From: Morinoia aosen
Lineage: Eukaryota; Arthropoda; Malacostraca; Amphipoda; Talitridae
Reading direction: 5' to 3'
Assembly: GCA_030386875.1 (NCBI GenBank)
Contig: CM059570.1
Coordinates: 35,641,422-35,705,421 of the forward strand
Length of the DNA stretch: 64,000 nucleotides
The translations under genes were made by a program, and so were the position numbers. The notes under the pieces were generated by a model. That model did no database searches, was not told the DNA's origin, and saw nothing but the letters and a program-made list of their open reading frames with translations. Below are positions 33,401 to 41,900 of this stretch, piece after piece (position 1 is the first letter of the stretch; every line of letters begins with the position of its first letter).

Positions 33401-36400
33401 ATTTAGAGTTATTTCTGATTGTAAGTTCAGAGATAACATTGCGCAGAGAAAGAAAGATAAAAAAACGCACATTTCCCCCATACGAGGAATACAGGAGTGT
33501 AACCAAACGAGGCGTACAAAGGCCCTGTCAGGGGTTAATTATGTCAATGAGAGGCACCAAAGACAACTATTTTATCTAGGATATTTCATGCTTGGTAAGA
33601 TGATTTAAAACTCATAAAAAAAAGAATGCCTCGGAAGTCCTCCACTCTAAGTGAACAAAATGAAAGAAGAAAAGACACGAATACGCTCTATCCGAACTCG
33701 ACTGCAACACCGTCTTAAATTAACAGAAAACCACAACAAAAAGAGTTCCTTTCGTTGCTTAATCTGCTTTCAAGAGTGCATTTAAATAAAAGTAACTTAG
33801 AAAACATAACCCTCGTAACGCTTAGTTGAAAACATTCTCGTTAGTGCGCACGTGTATTGAAATAAAAGCGAAAAACGCATTCAAATATCTTTACCTTGAG
33901 ATCCTCAATTGCTATTCATACATGGTTATCGTAATACCCATAATAATTGTCGAAACATGATTCGGAGAAAAGCACGAAAAAAAGCGTTTCTCTTTGTTGC
34001 GGTCGTCGGATTTTGGTAATGCATTTAAAACAAGCTTCTAAGAAAACATAATTCATGTGACGCATTGCTGAAAAAACCCTCTCGTTAGTGCGTACTAGAA
34101 TTGAAATATGAGCATAAGAACATAGGAAATAATGATACGAGAGTGAGGGATTGATGTTAGGGGTAAAATGAGCAGATTTGATTCATTTTGCGTCTAGAAC
34201 TATGAGGTCGACAGTCGGGATTTGGGATAATTTTTCACACAGACGCATCATCTAGTATACTAAGTGGTGAGCTCGGAAAGAATGTAATACATTATAACAA
34301 AACAAAAAATTTGTATGCTATTTATTATTTACGCTAATAGTACTGGCTCAAAGAGTTCATCTGAGTCAAATTGTAGTACAACAGGATTGTAGTACAACAC
34401 AGCCGTCAGCTCTACGTAGCAGGACGAAATTCGTTTTTATCATCACTTTTATTTCCTATTCTCTGTATTTATATGTACCATCCGTACATGAAAAAGTTTT
34501 GAAATGCATTTTTGTGTGTATATTAGTCTATATGTTCCTAGATGCGAGTGTTGTGCTATATTTCTTAAAAATTATTTATGGAAAACGTTCTCTCACTACT
34601 TAGAAATAATTTAAGACGGTGTTGCAGTCGAGTTCGGATAGAGCGTATTCGTGTCTTTTCTTCTTTCATTTTGTTCACTTATAGTGGAGGACTTCCGAGG
34701 CATTCTTTTTCTTGTAGTTTTTATGAGTTTTAAATCATCTTACCAAGCATGAAATATCCCAGATAATATATTTCTTTAGTGCCTCTTATTGACATAATTA
34801 ACCCCTGACAGGGCCTTTGTACGCCTCGTTTGGTTACACTCCTGTATTGCTCGTATGGGGGAAATGTGCGTTTTTTTATCTTTCTTTCTCTGCGCAATGT
34901 TTGCTCTGTACTTACAATCAGAAATAACTCTAAATTTCAGTAAATAAAATTAGCATACTAGGCTACTGTTCCCTTTACTCCTAAGTGCAAAAATTTTGTG
35001 CATATTTGCTACTCATATGTGATATCACAGTATCTTCAATTTGTCACTTGTACCCATGTACGCATAATGTTGAAAAGAATACCGAAAGCCTGTGAAGCCT
35101 GAGATGGTTTTTGTTGTTGTCCCTAGACTGTAACTTGATTTCCCTTCAAATTTCCGTAGAAAACAAAAAGCTAGTACATTTTTCCGTTTTTCTTAGACTT
35201 ATTTCCGTTTTACTTACTTTTTCTTCGGGTATTTTCATACGATTATACTGAGCTCGACTGCTATTTTCGAGGTAGCAAAGGGACGGTTTAAGTTTTATTT
35301 TTACTTATCCAACCCCTTTATATGAAATTAAAAAAAGGGCGAAATGAGAAAAAGGCCGTAAGAAATTAATAAATACAATCTCTCGAGAGTTAATGAGGCC
35401 GCGTGAACACGGCCCGTCAAAATGTATGGCGCTGGAGCCTGTATCACAGATACGCTCATCACACACTGCAGGCTGGCTTCGGACAGACCGACCGACGGAC
35501 GGACGCGGCTTTTATTATAGTATAGATAGAAAGATTAATTATAATGAAAAATGAACGCTCTAAGCGCAAAATTTTAACGATAATATTGTCTATTGGGAAA
35601 AGCGTTTTGGAATAGGATAATCTAATATCGAAATACATAAGACTGGAGAAAAGCTAATGACTATCGCAAATTCAACGTAAGTTTTTACACATATAGTAAT
35701 CTCAAGATGCGATAATTAGGTGGTCTTATACTCACCTATGTTCGTTTTTTCTTTTACGTTCAACAGTTGAAAGGCGACACAAGCAAACGACCTCCTACCG
35801 GAGGCGTTCGTTTGAATGAAAATTTTCACGAAGAAAACGTCGCAGTATCTACGGGGAAGTGCGCAAAGGTGAGTTCTTCTAATCAATTATCACCTGTCTA
35901 AATAAAAGTGGTGAAGAAATGTTTTTCGGCCAATTATTTCCGAGCGAAATTAGCGCAGTAAATGGAAAGAAAAAAGATTATCCCAAATATTTGGCGACCA
36001 TCTGGTCAATATTTTTTCTTTCTCATCCTCTTTTCCAACTTCTCAACTCTACGAAATATTTAAATTTCTTCACGTGTTCATATACAAAGGAAACCTCTCA
36101 CAATTTTTTCCTGCACTATGTCCATCGTTAAAATTCTGTACCTCTGTCATGCTACAAAATTCAACATTTTGATGAAACTATTATCTTCAGGCTGAAAAAA
36201 GCAAATAGATCATATATTTATAGTCACATCGATAGAAATGTCCATCAACTGCTCAAGCACAAGCAGACCCAGTAAAAACACAAGAAATACATTGTAAAAC
36301 GACTAGATATGAGTAATTCCCATAAAATATCGAATACCAGCAGACTGGCTAATATTGCACAACAGTTACATATTCACTGCAGCAGAGACACAGGGGAAAT

Positions 36401-38221
36401 GGTCAAAATGGATTGGAAAACTTAAGTGTTTTGACTGCGCGCGAGTGGGCAATGTTTATCGAGAACTTTTAATAACTTTTAGGCAATCGATAGGGTTTTG
36501 TTTTTAGTCTAAGAAGATAGAAAATGTTTTTCTCTTTTGTTTGAGAGTAATTTGAAGGCAATTGGTGCATTCTTTCAAAAGTTACGATTGGAAAACTGAA
36601 GTGTTTTGGCGGCGCGCGAGTGGGCAATGTTTATCAATAAATTTTTATAACTTTTTGACAACCGATAGGGTTTTGTTTACACTAAGAAGATAGAAAATGT
36701 TTTTCTCTTTCGTTTGAGAGTAATTTGAAGGCAATTTGTGCATTCTTTCAAAAGTTACGATTGGAAAACTGAAGTGTTTTGGCTGCGCGCGAGTGGGCAA
36801 TGTTTATCAATAAATTTTTATAACTTTTTGACAACCGATAGGGTTTTGTTTACACTAAGAAGATAGAAAATGTTTTTCTCTTTTGTTTGAGAGTAATTTG
36901 AAGGCAATTGGTGCATTCTTTCAAAAGTTACGATTGGAAAACTGAAGTGTTTTGGCTGTGCGCGAGTGGGCAATGTTTATCGAGAAATTTTCATAACTTT
37001 TTGACAACCGATAGGGTTTTGTTTATACTAAGAAGATAGAAAATGTTTTTTTCTTTTGTTTGAGAGTAGTTTGAAGGCAATTTGAGCATTCTTTCAAAAG
37101 TTACGATTGGAAAACTGAAGTGTTTTGGCTGTGCGCGAGTGGGCAATGTTTATCGAGAAATTTTCATAACTTTTTGACAACCGATAGGGTTTTGTTTATA
37201 CTAAGAAGATAGGAAATGTTTTTCTCTTTTGTTTGAGAGTAGTTTGAAGGCAATTGGTGCATTCTTTCAAAAGTTACAAGTGGAAAACTTAAGTCTAAAG
37301 TCGCGCGAGGTGGACTCAAGAAATTCTCAAGAAATTCCTGTACTTCTCGCAAAGTGTTTCTTGAAATGTCTCCGCTGCGGCCTGCCGGTCTCGTTAATAG
37401 AGATGTGAGTCAGTCACGACAGATTGCTCATGTTATTAGAAATAAATTCAAAGATTACTTTACTTCAGAAGAAGGAAGTGTGCCATGGCAAAATTACGTA
37501 ATATAGTGCATAACATTTAAAGATGACTCATTGCATTACTAGCTTTTCACCAAATGCATCTAGCTAAATTTTTGTGCGTTCCTCTTAGTGCACCAGATCG
37601 TTACATTTTTTCTTTTTATAATTATTATTGACTTCATTCTTTATTTAAAATAAAATAACGTTCATTCAAAACTATCGTTGTTTTCAAATAGTTCGTCAAC
37701 AGTTTCCTTTGAAAATACACGTGAATAAATATTACTTAGGGCTAAATATTCCGTTAAATATCTGCTCATGTACAACTTAAATAATAGCTGTGAAAATACA
37801 AACGAATGTTTTATTTTCTGAATAGGCATGAACTTATGTGAGTCAAAAAGAACAGTCATTTGCAAATATTACTATCTATTATTACGACAAATGTTTAAAA
37901 TATATATCGAATAATTCATAAATTGTCATGATGAATACAAATGGTACACCTGTATATCTCGAATATTCTGATATATTGACGATAACAGACAGGAATCAAC
38001 TAAACACTACCTAATTAAAGGTACTTTTTAGCCACTGGCTATAAGTTTTTTCTATTCAATGGATATCCTTACACCTAATAAACTTTACCTGTAACGTCGA
38101 GTCTCATTCCTATTTCATCCCATCGCTTGGAAATATATGCCCTGTCGCTGTGTTTTGGGTCCTTCGAGTTCCAAAGGCAAGGCATAGCGAACACTTCCGA
38201 TATCAGTAGTTCAACGTCCAT
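28802..38221 (-). CDS. Harbinger MADF/BESS DNA-binding protein (two exons)
   Basis: Join 38,221-38,089 and 29,481-28,802: 270 codons plus stop. Phase-1 junction T-ACA-G|GTAAAG to TTGCAG|GAGAGA. The MADF domain (about residues 4-100) starts LLISEVFAMPCLWNSKDPKH, then YISKRWDEIGMRL; exon 2 continues ETAKRKFKTLRDQF and WPYFKLLFFLRD. A Ser/Thr/Gln-rich linker leads to a C-terminal BESS-like motif (DPEKHFLLSLLPQFRSLSP). PIF/Harbinger elements encode such a second protein, which helps bring the transposase to the ends. The exons are correct by homology and phase, but the 8.6-kb intron spanning the palindrome is inferred. A candidate polyA signal AATAAA (complement) lies at 28,697-28,702. Confidence 0.82.
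29643..30492 (+). CDS. Transposase exon 2
   Basis: Acceptor TCTGTTGCAG; it carries the whole catalytic domain (IDGKH, GDEAYPL, VECAFG) and the stop at 30,490-30,492. It lies entirely inside the long intron of the antisense MADF gene. Confidence 0.92.
30527..31922 (+). repeat. 173-bp satellite array, left (about 8 copies)
   Basis: Head-to-tail monomers with landmark TCAGTTTTCCAATCGTAACT; spacing measured at 173 bp (30,701, 30,874, 31,047 and onward). Each unit also contains CTCTCAAACAAAAG and CCCTATCGGTTGTCAAAAA. The array starts just after the transposase stop. ORFs across it are repeats of the same frame, not genes. Confidence 0.93.
33753..34113 (+). repeat. Diverged direct duplication in the palindrome loop
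   Basis: About 118 bp at 33,753-33,870 is repeated at about 33,996-34,113 (shared CTCGTTAGTGCG, TAGAAAACATAA or AAGAAAACATAA, and GAATTGAAATATGAG-like ends), 243 bp apart. No gene is present. Confidence 0.6.
36409..37291 (-). repeat. 173-bp satellite array, right (about 5 copies, inverted)
   Basis: Same monomer in reverse orientation (GTTACGATTGGAAAACTGAA at 173-bp steps, e.g. 36,591 and 36,764). It has three copies fewer than the left array. Confidence 0.93.
37390..38088. other. Harbinger right internal region, non-coding
   Basis: AT-rich sequence between the palindrome and MADF exon 1, within the MADF intron. No ORF or repeat was recognised. Confidence 0.45.
38089..38221 (-). CDS. MADF protein exon 1
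   Basis: 44 codons plus one base, from MDVELLISEVF to the donor ACAG|GTAAAG. It encodes the first half of the MADF domain with its conserved Trp residues (LWN, RWDEIG). It lies about 250 bp from the right terminal repeat, the mirror position of the transposase start at the left end. Confidence 0.82.
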
Positions 38222-38477
38222 GCTGAAGGAAATGAGCCACACACCTACCTCGTCGATCTCTCATAGCACACTGCCAGTGGCTCCACCCTGCAGCTCTCAG
38301 GCGTAAACAGGCGTGAAACCATCTTCAAGTTGCTTTCTCGCTGCAGCCAATCTTCAATCTTTCTCACTCGCTCGCTAGCTTGCTTGTGGTGTGCGCACTC
38401 CCATAGGAATACATGTATATCGATTCAAGCTTGCTCGCTTTCTCGCCTGAAATCTTTTGGTGTGCGTCTACCCTAAG

Positions 38478-38520
38478 TTAGGGTTGCAGGCCAGAGTTAC
38501 ACTGCTTATTCTTGATATGG
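38478..38520 (-). pseudogene. Other side of the LINE split by the Harbinger
   Basis: Minus-strand reading gives WPATL. Joined across the element to the other flank, this continues RQDIK and then IQRRATK, as in the VWSPxLxxDIxxxExIQRRATK region of non-LTR reverse transcriptases. It fixes the insertion point. Confidence 0.55.
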
Positions 38521-38708
38521 AATCAAAATAGGACTATACAAACAACTGCTGAAAAAAAATGGCTGTTGAACTTTGAGTTGAATGTAGCCGAAAGAAATTA
38601 ATATTTTCAAATATAACGCATTCGATATGAATGGAACACCAAGCGTGCTAATTTGAATGATTAGAATTATCAAAATTAGAAATCAAACACAATAAGCAGA
38701 GGAATGTT

Positions 38709-38714
38709 TTTATT
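38709..38714 (-). terminator. Polyadenylation signal of the protease gene
   Basis: AATAAA on the minus strand, 45 nt after the stop codon. Confidence 0.65.
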
Positions 38715-38758
38715 AAAGCCTACGTAGAAGCTGGCTGGCTCTGAGATCAGGAAGCTGG

Positions 38759-38935
38759 CTAATCGAAAGCCACTTGTCGGATCCAGCTGAGGTAGCGGAT
38801 GTTATTGATGGGCGTGTAGAGGCCCGGGAAATCAGCGAGGCCGCAGCCGTAGCCTTTCGACACAACCCCCGCAAGGACGTAGTTGCCAAAGCGGGCGCTC
38901 GCTGCCCGGTACTGTATCGGGCCACCGGAGTCTCC
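38759..38935 (-). CDS. Protease exon 9, catalytic Ser and C-terminus
   Basis: GDSGGPIQYR (Ser 392), VVSKGYGCGLADFPGLYTPI, ending SWIRQVAFD and TAG. A normal S1 C-terminal helix. Confidence 0.92.
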   Translation of the reverse strand, partial: GDSGGPIQYRAASARFGNYVLAGVVSKGYGCGLADFPGLYTPINNIRYLSWIRQVAFD

Positions 38936-41900
38936 CTGCATGTCAAAACGAAATCGATTTTCTTTAAGAAATTCTTCACGAATTAGCCTTGAATGTTGCA
39001 GCATCTCAATTCCATGAATTAGAATAACTTTACTCCTACGAAAATAATCAGCAGGGTTGGACGATTGGCACTTGTAGGCTCTAGTTGCCGCTCTTATTCT
39101 ACCAGACATAAATTACACTAGATTTTGGAACTTTTGCAGCTCTATTTTTGCCCATAATTGAAGAAACCTGTACCCCAAAGCAGGCAAAGATTAAGAAAGA
39201 GGTGATAAGCCACGCTGATTCCTTCAATGAGGTTTAAATCAGGCAATTGTTGTGGCCAGTCTATGTGCTCAGATGTTCCCTCATTTTCAATAAACCAATC
39301 TTAAATATTTCTACTCATATGCGAACATCGTCATCCTAAAAGATCTCGATGCCATCAGGAAAATGAAACTCAATATAAGGATGAAAGTGATCAGATAGGA
39401 ATTTAAAAAAAATCCTGGGAGTTCATTTTGTTACAGCCAAGAATGACAGTCCACCCCAGCAAACACATGCCAATACATCTCTACCCCAGAAGATAATCTA
39501 CATCTCACCTGGCAGGCATCTTTTCCCCCTTCCGGGTGCCCTGCGCAGACGAAGTCATCGCTGGTGATACCCCTGGGGAACTGAAAGCTATAGCTGGGCA
39601 GGTTGCTGTAGCTGGAGTCACAGACAGAAGAGTTGAACACATGCAGGTTAACTTCCTGCAGCACCGGACTGAGCTCTCCACCTGGAAAGAATACAAGTTG
39701 AACTCGGTGAGAGACTTCTCTGAGGCGCTCATCCAAAAGACTGAGCATACTGCAGAACTTCTAAGGCAACGACTTCTAAAAGTGATCACCGTTGCACCGA
39801 ATGATTTAGAGCACGCGCGCCTTTCACGAGAAGAGTCGCTGGCTCGAATCCTGACATTACCTCGTTCTCTTCGTTGGGAAAATGCAAACCTTAGCCATAA
39901 TTTACCACTCGACTCAGGTGTCGGAAATGGGTATCGGCTCGGCCTGGGGTAACCGTCTTGGTGTCCTGATGTTAAGTGTATGTTATTTGAAAAATCAATG
40001 TACAAGATGATAAGCATCACTCTTGATTGGGATAAAATATCCTTTTTCAAATCCCCCGGCCCTTGCAGCAGCGTCAGAATCGATGAAAGGGTTCTATATC
40101 CTTCAAGAACGATATTGATGAAAATGCATCATAGATTGCTAACCTGAGTAGACCTTCTGGGCTTGGAATGCACCTTTTATCACTCCTAAAAATATTTGAA
40201 AGCTACTTATCAAATCGATCTTATGCAGTCCGCGTAGAAAACGAATTGTCACCATTCAATCAAAACAATTTTGGTTCGCCTCAAGGACCTATCCTTGGAC
40301 CGCTATTGTTTTCTATTTTCGTTAACGATTTCCCTTCAATGCCTTCTAATACACGAATCTCCATGTAGACTGATGATGTTCAAATTGCAATGACAAATTC
40401 TGTGGCGGAATTATCGCAGACGCAATAAAAAACTGAAGCCCTATTGAGAAACCTGAAATCACGGTAAGACTAAAACGGACTCAAACTGAAGGCAGAAAAA
40501 ACAAAATCAATTATTTTTGGCTGTACCTCAACTAAGAATTCTTTCGTTTAGATATTTTAAAAACCAATGACGTTGTTCTATCATCGATTTATATTTATTA
40601 GAAATAAACTGTTTTAATTTTTAAACTCATTTAACATCATTTAACATCGTTTAACGAGGTTAATTTATAATGAGGCTAGATTGTTGTACTTGTCTAAGTT
40701 CGCAGTGGAGCGTGAGAAGTGAACTCATTGAGATTTTTCATGGATAATTCCTTCCCCTAAATATACTTTAAAACATAAAAATCATTCAAAACCGTCGTTG
40801 AATGGAAACTTAAATGAACGAGAAATTTCACACCACGAAATCATCATAGCTTACAACGTAATGAACTTTACATGTCATTAGTCGAAATTATTGTGTAAAC
40901 GGGAAACAGAGGTTAAATTGAAGCTTTGATGTTTAGATTGCTCTGCCCGAACTACAAAATTTAATAGAAATTAATAGATAAAGAAAAAAAACTCACTCCC
41001 TACGGTCGGAAATATTTGCTATACAAGGAGAAAACTCTCACGCGCTTTAGTGTTTTTAACGGACTTTTGTTTTGAGGACAATAAACGATCGTTCACAGTG
41101 TGTTGATCTCAATTTCCAACCTTTACTTTTCCTTCTTTATCTAATTTCTAAAAGTTCTTAAATTACCCGCAGGATATGGCAAATAAAGATGATACTAATA
41201 GAAAGTGCACGTATAACCGACAGACAAAAGATTTGACAAATTCTGAGAGAAGAGCAGTGTGGCAGGCACTTCTAGGGAGATCGACAGCCTCTCGACTTCA
41301 ACATCAAAAAGCACCTCGGAACGTTGATGAATTAATTGAAGCAGTGACAGATAGCTTTAAGGAATTACAGAGATCAACACTGAACGATATTTTCCTTACT
41401 TTGCAGCAGTCAACATAGCAGATTATTTTGGCTGGCGGTGGCAACAATTACAGGCTTCAATTACAGGTGCGAAACAGTGTACAATGACAATGATGTTCCT
41501 GTTTAGCCCCAGCCTGCGAGTCTGCTGAGCGCGAACACATGGCGGTTGTGAGCGTGTGTTGCTCACCGTGTCGAGTGGCGCCCCAGCCCGTGAGGACGAC
41601 CAAGCGTTCAGCCAATTCCGCTCCAGACTCCAAGCCCCACGGTAGGCAGATCGGCACTATCTCCCATTTCTCATACTGGAACATTTTACACGAAAGTAAA
41701 ACGTTTTGTAGTACCATGTCAAAAGTACAGTACCATAAGTTATTTTTGATTAAAAGCAAAGATTTAGCATATAACGTGTTGGGAGTTACAGTTTTCACAA
41801 AATTCATGTACAGATACAATGGGGACCTTAAAAATAGAGAAACAATGAAACGGTTTTTTTCGAAAATTGAATCATCATCGTTGATGCACAGCTCATTCCT

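Larger units (their letters stand above)
30430..37389. repeat. Giant imperfect inverted repeat (palindrome) inside the Harbinger
   Basis: The left arm 30,430-33,722 is the reverse complement of the right arm 34,607-37,389, with a loop of about 884 bp. Arms start with ACCGGCAGGCCGCAGCGGAG (end of the transposase ORF), continue with the 173-bp satellites, then about 1.8 kb of unique sequence, and end with ACCGTCTTAAATTA. The arm length difference (about 510 bp) equals three satellite units. The 71-codon reading frame at 32,205-32,417 and its mirror at 35,919-36,131 are identical, so the arms are very similar. This is either a recent inverted duplication or arms kept alike by conversion. Confidence 0.93.
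27293..38477. mobile_element. PIF/Harbinger DNA transposon, about 11.2 kb
   Basis: The left end reads GGGTAGACGCACACCAAAAG and the right end is its complement, CTTTTGGTGTGCGTCTACCC, so the terminal inverted repeats are at least 20 bp. The left flank ends TTA (27,290-27,292) and the right flank starts TTA (38,478-38,480), the usual TWA target; four extra bases TAAG sit between the right repeat and that TTA. Inside are a DDE transposase (plus), a MADF/BESS protein (minus), 173-bp satellite arrays and a 7-kb inverted repeat. Subterminal motifs (GCACACCAAAAGCTTGCTCG, GCGAGAGAGAAAGA) recur near both ends and may bind the MADF protein or transposase. Both genes are open, so it may be active; the size is large for the family because of the palindrome. 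Confidence 0.9.

Noticed and set aside
39536..39952. 138-codon plus-strand ORF
   Set aside because: It begins antisense to protease exon 8 and runs into a dispersed repeat; no known domain.
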